Shown here one piece after another: positions 17,698 through 25,766 of a stretch of 64,000 nucleotides of DNA. The DNA is taken from contig NZ_AJLN01000045.1 of NCBI RefSeq assembly GCF_000317285.1, forward strand, positions 1-64,000. The letters are read 5' to 3'. The notes under the pieces were generated by a model, which ran no database searches, had not been told where the DNA came from, and saw only the letters and a list, made by a program, of their open reading frames with translations. The number at the start of each line of letters is the position of its first letter. Within the stretch, counting starts at the first letter, position 1. Made by a program: the position numbers and the translations under genes. Source of the stretch: Chlorogloeopsis fritschii PCC 6912 (GTDB lineage Bacteria; Cyanobacteriota; Cyanobacteriia; Cyanobacteriales; Nostocaceae).

Positions 17698-18203
17698 GCG
17701 AACTTGTCAGAGAGTAATCCTATCATAATAAATCTCTGAAATTACTGTGTATTGCTTAACTAGGATTTTATTAACTTCTCAAACAAATATTTGTCAGTAC
17801 CAACGTGAGAATTTTTATAACAGCTATTAAGATAATGTTTACATCTTAATATCAATTTACTATCATCATTTATCAATAAAATACAAGATAATTGATACAG
17901 CGTTTTGTGGTAAGTACTGAGGATAGCAACAAATTAATATTTATTCAATTTTGCAAAAATACTCAGTATAACAACTAAGATAAACGTAAAAAAAATGAAG
18001 TAGAAGCTAATACAAGTTTTTTCAGGCGTTGCTGAATCGTGATATTAATTCGGATGCCTAGACGCGAGATCTCGCGTCTAGGCAAGGTTTTCACACCAAG
18101 AAATCAGCAACGCCCTTTTTCAAACCAGAGAGAAAGCGGATGGCTTGGTGCCAGTAAAATATCCAAGTGCCTCTGCGTATAGCAGTTGAGGGAAACTCTT
18201 AAT
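17698..18203. other. Intergenic region with a MITE
   Basis: AT-rich, with no gene. The left part should hold the promoter for the GGDEF gene. The element at 18025-18114 is described separately. The remaining 90 bases up to the folB stop show nothing distinctive. Confidence 0.4.
18025..18114. mobile_element. MITE with GGCGTTGCTGA termini and a central 30-bp perfect palindrome
   Basis: The ends GGCGTTGCTGA (18025-18035) and TCAGCAACGCC (18104-18114) are perfect 11-bp inverted repeats, and TTTTTC flanks both sides (possible target duplication, though low-complexity). Positions 18055-18084 form a perfect palindrome with arm TGCCTAGACGCGAGA. There is no coding capacity, so it would depend on a transposase elsewhere. 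Confidence 0.75.
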
Positions 18204-18572
18204 TTACATATCGGGCTTTGTTCTAGTCACTTCAATGCTAATTTTGCCGTCAAAGTCAGGAATGGGTGCAGCGGGTTTGCTCAGAGTAACTTGAACTTGT
18301 GTGAGTTGCTCGCACTCTTGCAGAATAGTGTCTGCAATTTTACTTACTAATCGTTCGATTAAAGCAAATTTTGATGTCTTGATCAGATTTTGCACCAAGG
18401 CGATCGTTCGGCGGTAGTCTACAGTATCTGCGATCGCATCACTTTTTGCAGCTGGACTTAGGTCTAGCCATAACTTTACATCTACTTCAAACCATTGTCC
18501 TAAAACTTGTTCCTCTGGCAAATACCCAGTATAGCCATAGGCGCGAATACCTTTTACATGAATACAATCCAT
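18204..18572 (-). CDS. folB: Dihydroneopterin aldolase
   Basis: The 122-residue length is that of FolB. Recognisable segments are MDCIHVKGIRAYGYTGYLPEE at the N-terminus (with the conserved Tyr/Glu region that binds the pterin), DTVDYRRTIALVQNLI, and FALIERLVSKIADTIL; the last segment carries the conserved E that pairs with the pterin. The C-terminus VQVTLSKPAAPIPDF is typical. FolB cleaves dihydroneopterin to hydroxymethyl-dihydropterin in folate synthesis. It is a single gene here, divergent from the acyltransferase. Confidence 0.9.
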   Translation of the reverse strand: MDCIHVKGIRAYGYTGYLPEEQVLGQWFEVDVKLWLDLSPAAKSDAIADTVDYRRTIALVQNLIKTSKFALIERLVSKIADTILQECEQLTQVQVTLSKPAAPIPDFDGKISIEVTRTKPDM

Positions 18573-18874
18573 AATCTGGGTTAGTATCTAGTGTTGCATA
18601 TAAGTTGCTATTGAGTATCTCATGAAGATAATATCTGAGATAAGTAAGTACCTTTAAAACGATAGGTGACATGAAAGCCTACTATCTATTTTGGCTTTCA
18701 TTACTTTTTTGATGGCATGAGGCACCAGCATCCTGATTTGAATTTAAACAAGGGCAGTCACTGCAAAAATCTTCTTCAACTGCAACATAACTATTCAACT
18801 CAGCCAAAGAAATAAAGTGTGAGCTTAGAAATTTAAGCTTATAAAGACTTTGACAAATTTAATGAGGAAAAAAG
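18573..18874. other. Divergent intergenic region between folB and the acyltransferase
   Basis: About 300 bases with promoters expected in both directions. It contains a terminator-like hairpin on the plus strand (18671-18711), listed separately. No gene is evident. Confidence 0.4.
18671..18711 (+). terminator. Terminator-like hairpin without an upstream plus-strand gene
   Basis: ATGAAAGCC (18671-18679) and GGCTTTCAT (18693-18701) form a perfect 9-bp stem, followed by TACTTTTTTG. No plus-strand gene lies upstream within 300 bases of it except across folB in the wrong orientation. It may end a small RNA or act as an attenuator in the leader of the acyltransferase gene. Confidence 0.5.
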
Positions 18875-19660
18875 ATGCAAGTTTCTCAATTTTCTCAAAA
18901 TAACACCAATTCTTCAGGGCGTAATCTCCTTCCTCTCAAAGATTTTCCTGTTCTGGAAACAGAAAGATATATCTTAAAACTTGCCTCGACTGAAGCAGAA
19001 TTAGAATCAGTGTTCCGGTTACGTTTTAAAGTTTTTAATATGGAAATGGGTTTGGGATACTCTACTTCTCATTTTACCCAAATGGATAAAGATGAATTTG
19101 ATGCCTTTTTCCATCATTTGATACTTGTCTTGAAACAGACAGGTCAAACGATTGGAAGTTATCGAATGCAAACCTATACTATGGCTTCCCAAGGATTGGG
19201 CTTTAGAGCTGCTAAATATTTTAATCTTAATGCTATTACTAATTCTATACTTTCAGTAACCGTGGAACTTGGGCGTGTATGTATAGCAAAAGAATACCGA
19301 GATATTCAGGCACTTTCATTGCTTTGGAAGGGGCTAGCAAATTATCTTGTCTGGAGTGGAAACAAATATTTTTTGGGATGTTCAACATTACCAACACAAA
19401 ATTATTGGCACGCTCGTTGTGCATATAATTATTTTCAGCAGAACGGCTTTATGCACCTAAGTATTTTGGTTTATCCGAATTCACAATTTTTGTTAGAACT
19501 TCCCCAACAGTACCCAGATTCATGGAAGGTTGAGATTCCTCATATTTTGCAACTATATTTAGCTAACGGAGCCAAAATATGTAGCCTCCCATGTATTGAT
19601 CGGCAATTTAATAGTATTGAGTTTTTAACAATATTCAATGGCAAAGACTTTGCTAAATAA
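18875..19660 (+). CDS. GNAT-fold N-acyltransferase (OlsB/FeeM-like)
   Basis: A 261-residue protein. Residues about 30-190 follow the acyl-amino-acid synthase/ornithine acyltransferase branch of GNAT: ESVFRLRFKVFNMEMG, then GSYRMQTYTMA (core strand) and ELGRVCIAKEYRDIQALSLLWKGL. Such enzymes transfer a long acyl chain, usually from acyl-ACP, to an amino acid or related amine. GAGGA seven bases upstream supports the start. No glycerol-acyltransferase (OlsA) or exosortase gene is adjacent, so lipid versus signal product cannot be told apart. A PEP-CTERM-associated role is an alternative. Confidence 0.65.
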   Translation: MQVSQFSQNNTNSSGRNLLPLKDFPVLETERYILKLASTEAELESVFRLRFKVFNMEMGLGYSTSHFTQMDKDEFDAFFHHLILVLKQTGQTIGSYRMQTYTMASQGLGFRAAKYFNLNAITNSILSVTVELGRVCIAKEYRDIQALSLLWKGLANYLVWSGNKYFLGCSTLPTQNYWHARCAYNYFQQNGFMHLSILVYPNSQFLLELPQQYPDSWKVEIPHILQLYLANGAKICSLPCIDRQFNSIEFLTIFNGKDFAK

Positions 19661-19803
19661 AGCTAAGAGATTAGGGGCTAGGAATTTTAGATTTTAGATT
19701 TTGGATTTTAGATTAAATTCAAATCCAAAATTTAATTGCTCAATTCCCAATTCGTGCTTGCCCTGTAGGTATCAACCTGAAAGTGAAACGATATGAAGCG
19801 CTC

Positions 19804-19909
19804 ATACCATTTCACGTTAATTTACGATACACATGAATTTTGCCTAGCCGCGATATATCGCGGCTCTATACAATCTGTATTTGTATCAGATTTTTTGTGA
19901 AATAGTATC
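19804..19909. mobile_element. MITE-like element, GATAC/GTATC family, copy 2
   Basis: The ends ATACCATTTCAC (19804-19815) and GTGAAATAGTAT (19897-19908) are inverted with one mismatch. A perfect 20-bp palindrome AGCCGCGATATATCGCGGCT sits at 19846-19865. The right half matches the element at 6221-6288. The element touches the neighbouring minus-strand gene: its terminal TGA is that gene's stop codon. Confidence 0.7.
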
Positions 19910-21209
19910 ACTTGGCTAGTTGAGTTAATCTTGAGTGCTCTAAATAACCATAAACTAAGCGGGAAACTTGGCTAATAAAAGACTTGGCTCTTGCATCACC
20001 GAAAGGCCTTCGCACTATAATTCCTGCTAAATAACGTTTACCTGTTGGCATCTGAATAATACCTGCATCTCCAAGAATTATTCCCAGAGTTCCTGTTTTG
20101 TGAGAAATTATTGCGCCTTTCCCAAGTCCTTTTGGCAATAAACTTCTGTTCTGAACACGACTCATGATATCCAAAACTTTAGAGCGACTGGTACTACTTA
20201 GCAGCTGATCGTTAGTAATCAATGCCGACAAACGTACTAAATCTTTAGCACTAGTTGTATTGGTTCCTTTAAAGTCACCTAGTAGATTGCGAATAATAGT
20301 ATTTTGCAGTCCCCATGTGCGAAAGCGCTGATTTAATTTAGCCTTACCACCCAAGCGATCAATAATCATGTTGGTAGCGGTATTATCGCTGATGGTAATC
20401 ATCTTAGTTGCAGTTTCTAAAAGACTAAACTTGCTTCCTGCACGTTTATAACGCATAGTTCCCGAACCTCCAGTCATCAAGTCGCGGCGCATGACTAGGG
20501 TGTCATTCAGCTTGACTCTACCAGCATCTATTTCCTGAAACAAAGCAATCAAAATTGGAAACTTAATTGTGCTAGCCGCAGGAAATACTTTTTCTCCGTT
20601 GATATCTAAATAATTACCTGTTTCTAAATCCAAAAAAAACATTCCTGGCTGGAGGTAGCTGTGACGAGCCATCAATGCCTTTACTTGAGAATTTAGCTGT
20701 GATATTTCTTTGCCTAAAGAAACAACTCCAGCAAAGGTTAGAGTATCACTAATCTGAACAGGAGTCTGTTCTTCTGTAGACTTAGTATGAGAAATTGGCT
20801 CAAGCGCATTATTAACAGCTACACGCTCAATTGATGAAAATTGTACTGTCCAGTGAGAGGAAGAATCTCCTTTAATCAATAATTTGTCAGGAGAAACTGT
20901 GTAACCGGGTGCTAATTCAACTACAATTCTCGTTGTTTTAGAGTCAACCTTACCAATGCGGATCTCTTTAACTACGGAACTAAAACGCTGACGGATTGTA
21001 TCGCTTTTAAGATGAGTACCCGGTAAATCAATTACTAGTCGAGTTGGATTATTAATCAGAAAAGCTTTAGGTTGAACTCCAGAATCGGTAGTCAGGTTCA
21101 GCTGATTTTGAGCGGGATCGAAGCGCCAAGATTCCAGGCGAGCTGCTTTTGCTGGAGAGGATAAAACTAAAATACTGATAATACTGAGTAATAATAAGCG
21201 TAATCTCAT
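19908..21209 (-). CDS. AMIN domain plus class A beta-lactamase-fold serine hydrolase
   Basis: A 433-residue exported protein. The start at 21209 (MRLRLLLLSI) is chosen because it gives a proper signal peptide cleaved after SPAKA; the frame stays open 77 codons farther upstream, but that part looks non-coding. An AMIN domain (about 25-130; peptidoglycan/envelope targeting) precedes a beta-lactamase-type domain with STIK (S213, K216), SDN (274-276) and KTG (371-373). All three catalytic motifs are present. It could be a true beta-lactamase or a DD-peptidase; the AMIN fusion argues for septum or wall targeting. It lies 2.4 kb from the BlaI/M56 pair. Confidence 0.82.
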   Translation of the reverse strand: MRLRLLLLSIISILVLSSPAKAARLESWRFDPAQNQLNLTTDSGVQPKAFLINNPTRLVIDLPGTHLKSDTIRQRFSSVVKEIRIGKVDSKTTRIVVELAPGYTVSPDKLLIKGDSSSHWTVQFSSIERVAVNNALEPISHTKSTEEQTPVQISDTLTFAGVVSLGKEISQLNSQVKALMARHSYLQPGMFFLDLETGNYLDINGEKVFPAASTIKFPILIALFQEIDAGRVKLNDTLVMRRDLMTGGSGTMRYKRAGSKFSLLETATKMITISDNTATNMIIDRLGGKAKLNQRFRTWGLQNTIIRNLLGDFKGTNTTSAKDLVRLSALITNDQLLSSTSRSKVLDIMSRVQNRSLLPKGLGKGAIISHKTGTLGIILGDAGIIQMPTGKRYLAGIIVRRPFGDARAKSFISQVSRLVYGYLEHSRLTQLAK

Positions 21210-21520
21210 CCGTGTGATTTCTGAGCTATCATAAAATTTGCTTGCACACCTTTTCAGGTGTATCTCAGTATATCCGGAAAAATAACCGTGTTTTCCGAAA
21301 TCAATTAAATTAAGTAGGAAAACATTATCACTATTTTTTAGGTAATTATGTTTAGACGCGCAACAAATGAAATAGTTCCTTATTAAAACAACCTGGAGGC
21401 AAAGCCTCGACATCCTCGTAACCCTCATTACCAGGTTCAACCTGGTAACGAGAAATAGAGCCTCTGGCTCTTTTGGATGCTGAATTATTTAATCTGTATA
21501 TTTGCTATGAAAGGATTTTG
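21210..21520. other. Divergent intergenic region with hairpin repeat
   Basis: About 310 bases between divergent genes. The right third is the two-hairpin repeat at 21421-21475. The rest is AT-rich, with a weak in-frame extension of the serine hydrolase that I do not regard as coding. Confidence 0.4.
21421..21475 (+). repeat. Two-hairpin dispersed repeat (TTACCAGGTT family), copy 1
   Basis: TTACCAGGTTCAACCTGGTAA is an almost perfect palindrome, followed after ACGAGAAAT by AGAGCCTCTGGCTCT, a second stem. The same pair of hairpins is found in inverted orientation at 43978-44032. Confidence 0.7.
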
Positions 21521-22378
21521 ATGAAATATTCTATTGTTGGAATCGCTGCATTAGCGGCTTTATTAGTTAGTCAAGGTTGCTCATCAGTTACTAATTCTGG
21601 AGACACTTCTCATGATGGACATTCATCTGAACATATGCATCATCATGGGCATTCAACAAAAGATAAAGGTGAAAACTCTACAATTACCCAGGCAAAATTA
21701 ACTACTCCCCAAAAAATTTTGCCGAATCAATCTGTACCTTTGGTAATTGCTATTCAAGATACTCAAGGTAAACCTATTCTTAAGTTTGATAAGTTTCAAG
21801 AACAATTAATGCATTTAATTATTGTCAGTGATGATCTGAAAATTTTTAATCATCTCCATCCAAATTATATAGGGGATGGAAGCTTTGTAATTGATACTAA
21901 TTTCCCTGAGCCTAATAATTACACTATTTTTAGCGACTATAAACCAACTGGAGATAACGAACGGGTTTCTGTTATGAATATAAAAGTTACTGGCTATACT
22001 CCACTTCCTAATGAATTGGCAAAATATAGTAATACCAAGAATTTACTTGATACTAAAGTTAGTTTGACCTTTTCTCAACCAACTCTCAAGGCAAGTCAGG
22101 AAGTCAACTTGAAATTTGATTTAAGGGAAGCTACTAATAATCAACCTGTGAAAGACTTACAGCCTTATTTAGGAGAAAAAGCACATTTAGTGATTATCAA
22201 AAGTTCATCTCCATTAACAGTATCTGATTATATTCACGCTCATGCCCTCAAAAATTCTCCACAAGGACAGGTGAATTTTATCACTAGTTTTCCTCAGCCA
22301 GGTACATATAAACTTTGGATGCAGTTTAATCGTAAAGGTAAAATACACACGGCTGATTTTTGGGTTAATGTTAAATGA
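21521..22378 (+). CDS. His-rich periplasmic lipoprotein, possible metal-related
   Basis: A 285-residue lipoprotein with start at ATG 21521 (AAGGA upstream), giving a signal peptide and lipobox ending at C20 (VSQGC). A His-rich linker (residues about 28-45, with HDGHSSEHMHHHGH) precedes two beta-rich segments. Each contains a His cluster (FNHLHPNYIGDGSF; DYIHAHAL). Related domains are found beside copper-handling genes in other bacteria, and FixH/YtkA-like folds share this look. Metal binding is likely from composition; the specific metal and role are inference. The gene stands alone, ending at a strong hairpin. Confidence 0.65.
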   Translation: MKYSIVGIAALAALLVSQGCSSVTNSGDTSHDGHSSEHMHHHGHSTKDKGENSTITQAKLTTPQKILPNQSVPLVIAIQDTQGKPILKFDKFQEQLMHLIIVSDDLKIFNHLHPNYIGDGSFVIDTNFPEPNNYTIFSDYKPTGDNERVSVMNIKVTGYTPLPNELAKYSNTKNLLDTKVSLTFSQPTLKASQEVNLKFDLREATNNQPVKDLQPYLGEKAHLVIIKSSSPLTVSDYIHAHALKNSPQGQVNFITSFPQPGTYKLWMQFNRKGKIHTADFWVNVK

Positions 22379-22385
22379 ATTTGAT

Positions 22386-22423
22386 TTTACCCCTTTCTTG
22401 GTTTTTGTTAGTAAAGGGGTAAA
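22386..22423. terminator. Strong hairpin after the His-rich lipoprotein gene
   Basis: TTTACCCCTTT and AAAGGGGTAAA form a perfect 11-bp stem around a 16-base loop. It begins seven bases after the stop codon. No T-run follows on either strand, so it is either a stem that protects mRNA or a terminator of non-classical form for the plus-strand gene and the convergent comB-like gene. Confidence 0.5.
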
Positions 22424-22547
22424 TGCCACAATAAAACAAAATTGTTTGGCTATTTATTTTTCATTTTTACTTAATTAATAAACAGGTGGACATAAATTAA
22501 AAGCATGAAACTCTATCAGTAATAGGCTTTTACCTTCTGCCTCCTAT

Positions 22548-23282
22548 TTAATACCTTTTTAAAACTCCTGGTTCTTGCTGCATGGGCAAGACATCTAAAA
22601 TATCGGCTTGGGAACAATATTTTAAGTCTTCATGACAATTTAAACGCAACAGGCGTTTGCCATGACTGGCATAGTGAAATAGTCCCAACAAATTGTCTTG
22701 CCACTGAGAGTAAAGAGCGATCGCATTAATTACTTCATCGTTACCAGCGATTTCATCGGGTGACAATTGAGTTTTTTGGCAAATGCTGTGGGCGATCGCA
22801 CCGGCACAAGCAGTATCTTCTAAAGAAAAACTGCCTTCCCAACCAGAACCGACAATCCATAATGTCTCTGGCTGTTTTTCTAGAATATATTTCACCACGG
22901 CACTACGGTTAATAAATGCTCCTGCCAGGACAAACTGAGCATCCTGCACTCGTTGTAAAGTACGAGTGCCATTGGTAGTACTGATAAACAAGCGCCGTCC
23001 TTTAACGATATCTGGGGTACAGTCCAAAGGAGAATTACCCATGTCAAAGCCAGGAACTTTTGCGCCTCCTCGTTCTCCAGCTCGCAGCCGTTTTTCGGCA
23101 GGCCAAGATTCGCTAACTTGCATGAGATGATCTAGATCGCTGAAGACTTGAACAGCTTCGCCTCCAGCGGCTAAGACTGTCGCCATTGTGGTAGTGGCTC
23201 GCAGTACATCGACTGCGATCGCACATTCTGGCACTTTACCCGTTGGAGTTAATTCCGGAGTGTGATAAACAAATAGCTTCAC
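22548..23282 (-). CDS. comB: 2-phosphosulfolactate phosphatase family protein
   Basis: The 244-residue protein matches Com[21 protein letters not shown] near the N-terminus, [16 protein letters not shown] in the middle, and [12 protein letters not shown] and EDTACAGAI later. In methanogens ComB removes phosphate from phosphosulfolactate in coenzyme M synthesis; cyanobacteria carry a homologue whose physiological substrate is not settled. The start is GTG at 23282. No other sulfolactate gene is visible nearby. Confidence 0.85.
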   Translation of the reverse strand: MKLFVYHTPELTPTGKVPECAIAVDVLRATTTMATVLAAGGEAVQVFSDLDHLMQVSESWPAEKRLRAGERGGAKVPGFDMGNSPLDCTPDIVKGRRLFISTTNGTRTLQRVQDAQFVLAGAFINRSAVVKYILEKQPETLWIVGSGWEGSFSLEDTACAGAIAHSICQKTQLSPDEIAGNDEVINAIALYSQWQDNLLGLFHYASHGKRLLRLNCHEDLKYCSQADILDVLPMQQEPGVLKRY

Positions 23283-23577
23283 GCGCTGGATATACCTGAT
23301 TTAATACTGCCGAGATCACATTCTAACCAGGTTCATGTCACCAACCATAGTAGTTTTTTATGCAGGAGTGTTATGGCAAGTTGGCATGAGAATTAATAAT
23401 GCGATCGCTTACAAAGCAGGTAAATCAACGATAATCTGAAAAAAGAACAGATCGAAGAAGTCGTGTTTGGTCTCTTCATCAAGTAAAACTATCAAATCCA
23501 TAAGAAATTAGTTATTTGCAGCGACAATTCATCAGCAAAACCCATCCCTATTAACTATCAACAACTAACAGTAGACA

Positions 23578-23997
23578 ATGGCACCTTTACCAGACTATCG
23601 TCCCAAACAAATGTCTTTAGGCCCTTTGGAAGCAGAGATTTTGAATCTGATTTGGGAGCTTGGTTCAGCTACAGTTAAGGATGTACACGATCGCATTCTG
23701 GCAGATCCCAATCGAGAATTAGCTTATACTTCAGTGACTACAGTGCTGCGCCGCCTCACCGAAAAAGGTTGGCTTGCCTGCGACAAAAAAGGACGGGCGT
23801 TTTACTGGCGTCCTTTACTGTCAAAGCAGCAAGCTCAGGTAATCAAGGCACATGAACAGTTACAGCAATTTCTGGCAGTAGGCAATCCTGATGTTGTGGC
23901 TGCTTTTGCCGATAGTCTAGATGAGGTAGCAAGTGAGAAAATACAAGCAATAGCTAAACGCATTCAAGCTGCACGGCAAGCGAGGGAGGAAAAATGA
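23578..23997 (+). CDS. BlaI/MecI/CopY-family transcriptional repressor
   Basis: A 139-residue repressor with an N-terminal winged helix (LGPLEAEILNLIWELG... SVTTVLRRLTEKGWL) and a helical dimer tail from about residue 80. BlaI-type repressors are removed by cleavage when a membrane peptidase is activated. Its stop overlaps the start of the M56 peptidase gene (ATGA at 23994), which strongly suggests co-translation and a functional pair. No inverted-repeat operator was recognised upstream by eye. Confidence 0.88.
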   Translation: MAPLPDYRPKQMSLGPLEAEILNLIWELGSATVKDVHDRILADPNRELAYTSVTTVLRRLTEKGWLACDKKGRAFYWRPLLSKQQAQVIKAHEQLQQFLAVGNPDVVAAFADSLDEVASEKIQAIAKRIQAARQAREEK

Positions 23998-24836
23998 TGC
24001 ATCTATTGATGATTTGCGCCGTCATTGCAGTTGCTTTCTGGCTGCGATGCTCTTGGCAGCAACCCCAAGGTAATTGGACTGTACGATGGCAGCGAGCGTT
24101 ATTTTTATTTCTCTTTCCGCCATTGCTGATTTTGATGACAGCGATCGCCCTACTTTGTATGGGATCTCAAGGCCAAATGGGCGGTTTGCAAACAGGGTGG
24201 TTTAGCTATGTACTGGCGTTAAGCTACCTAACATTTTCTTGCATTTTGGGTATCAAGCTGCTATGGGAGGGATGGCAATCTGTAAAATCTACCCGCAACT
24301 GTGCTGTTGTTAATGTTGCAGGTAGACAAGTCCGCCTGTTGAACACAGGAGCGTTATTTGCAGCTTCGATTGGTTTTTGGCAACCCGAACTTGTTCTCAG
24401 TCAAGGATTAGTACAAACTCTCTCAACAGAGCATCTAGAAACAGTCTTAGCTCATGAGCAAGGGCACTGCCATTATCGAGATACATTCTGGTTTTTCTGG
24501 CTGGGTTGGGTGCGTGCTTGCACTCATTGGTTACCGAATACAGAAAATTTATGGCAAGAACTGTTAATTTTGCGCGAACTGCGTGCCGATGCCCACGCGG
24601 CATCAAAAGTTGATCCCTTGTTGCTGGCAGAGTCACTGTTATTGGTAGCTAGCACTCCACCCGTAACCTCCCTAATTTGCTGTGCAGCTTTGAGTTCCAA
24701 TGGTACAGATCGCTTAGAACAGAGGATAGAAGCTCTTTTAGAACAACCACAATCTACCCCAGAATTTAACTTACGCTCCTGGCATGGCTTTCTCTTGGCG
24801 TTTTTGCCCTTGGTGACAGTGATATTTCACTCGTAA
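23994..24836 (+). CDS. M56-family membrane metallopeptidase (BlaR1/MecR1-like, no sensor domain)
   Basis: A 280-residue membrane protein with transmembrane segments near the N-terminus (about 2-17, 35-57, 70-92) and C-terminus (262-278). The zinc site is HEQGH (154-158), with the downstream E in LRELRAD (about 191-197) as third ligand. It should cleave the BlaI-type partner encoded immediately upstream. Unlike BlaR1 it ends without an extracellular penicillin-binding sensor, so the activating signal must reach it differently. The length fits the short M56 proteins of cyanobacteria. Confidence 0.85.
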   Translation: MMHLLMICAVIAVAFWLRCSWQQPQGNWTVRWQRALFLFLFPPLLILMTAIALLCMGSQGQMGGLQTGWFSYVLALSYLTFSCILGIKLLWEGWQSVKSTRNCAVVNVAGRQVRLLNTGALFAASIGFWQPELVLSQGLVQTLSTEHLETVLAHEQGHCHYRDTFWFFWLGWVRACTHWLPNTENLWQELLILRELRADAHAASKVDPLLLAESLLLVASTPPVTSLICCAALSSNGTDRLEQRIEALLEQPQSTPEFNLRSWHGFLLAFLPLVTVIFHS

Positions 24837-24845
24837 GCGATCGCA

Positions 24846-24873
24846 GTAGAGACGCGATATATCGCGTCTCTAC
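24846..24873. repeat. Perfect 28-bp palindrome (ACGCGAT...ATCGCGT family)
   Basis: Arm GTAGAGACGCGATA is followed directly by its exact reverse complement. It begins nine bases after the M56 stop codon and could form a strong hairpin in that transcript. Related palindromes are at 18055, 19846 and 55582. Confidence 0.75.
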
Positions 24874-24943
24874 ATCTAGAGTTCTTCAGCATAGCTAACC
24901 AGAAAGGTCTTAGCACAAGTCTCTAAGGGAAAGGAGACCATGC

Positions 24944-25729
24944 ATGATGAGATTACAAGGTAAAACAGCCCTAATTACTGGCTCGCTGACTGGCATCGGT
25001 CGCGGCATTGCCTCAGCAATGGCGCAAGAAGGGGCGAATATTATTCTGAATGGGATCGATACGCCGGAAGAAGCAGAAAATACCCGTCAGGAGTTGGAAA
25101 AGATGGGGCAAAGAATCTTATATTACAAGGCCGATGTGGGTAATGTGCAAGAAGTTACGACAATGATTACTGATGCACAAAAGAAACTAGGTAGCCTTGA
25201 TATTCTGGTTAATAATGCTGGTATTCAGTATGTCGAGCCGATAGATACTTTTCCCATCGAGAAATGGGATGCGATTATTGCTACCAACCTTTCTTCAGCT
25301 TTTTATACCATCCGTGCCGTATTACCGTTCATGAAAGAGAAAAAATGGGGACGGATCGTCAATATCGCTTCTGTACATGGTCTGGTAGCATCAGCTTACA
25401 AGTCAGCTTATGTGGCTGCCAAGCACGGACTAGTAGGATTGACCAAGGCAGCAGCGCTAGATGTAGCGGAGTTTGGCATTACCGTAAATGCCATCTGTCC
25501 TGGCTACGTTGATACTCCTTTGGTACGTCAGCAAATTTCTGAACAAGCCAAAGCCCATCACCTGTCAGAGGATGAAGTGATTCCTAAAGTCCTGCTGGCG
25601 CATCATGCCATTAAGGAGTTTGTAACCGTAGAACAGATTGCAGCTATGACCATTTATCTATGCAGCGATGCCTGTAAAACTTTGACAGGAACAGCACTGT
25701 CAATTGATGCAGGTTGGTCAGCACAGTAA
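24944..25729 (+). CDS. 3-hydroxybutyrate dehydrogenase (SDR)
   Basis: A 261-residue SDR with TGSLTGIG (12-19), NNAG (90-93), S143, Y156 and K160 (YVAAK). The IASVHGLVASAYKSAYVAAKHG stretch and the C-terminal VEQIAAMTIYLCSDACKTLTG match the D-3-hydroxybutyrate dehydrogenase family, which interconverts 3-hydroxybutyrate and acetoacetate with NAD. It may work in polyhydroxybutyrate turnover. AAGGAGA upstream supports ATG 24944; ATG 24947 is a near alternative. The neighbouring hydrolase is convergent. Confidence 0.85.
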   Translation: MMRLQGKTALITGSLTGIGRGIASAMAQEGANIILNGIDTPEEAENTRQELEKMGQRILYYKADVGNVQEVTTMITDAQKKLGSLDILVNNAGIQYVEPIDTFPIEKWDAIIATNLSSAFYTIRAVLPFMKEKKWGRIVNIASVHGLVASAYKSAYVAAKHGLVGLTKAAALDVAEFGITVNAICPGYVDTPLVRQQISEQAKAHHLSEDEVIPKVLLAHHAIKEFVTVEQIAAMTIYLCSDACKTLTGTALSIDAGWSAQ

Positions 25730-25766
25730 CTAATCGTGCAAAATAAATAGAAATATGAACCGCAAA

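Noticed and set aside
21210-21440. Longer 510-residue version of the serine hydrolase
   Set aside because: The 77 extra N-terminal residues have no domain or signal character, whereas the ATG at 21209 starts a proper signal peptide.
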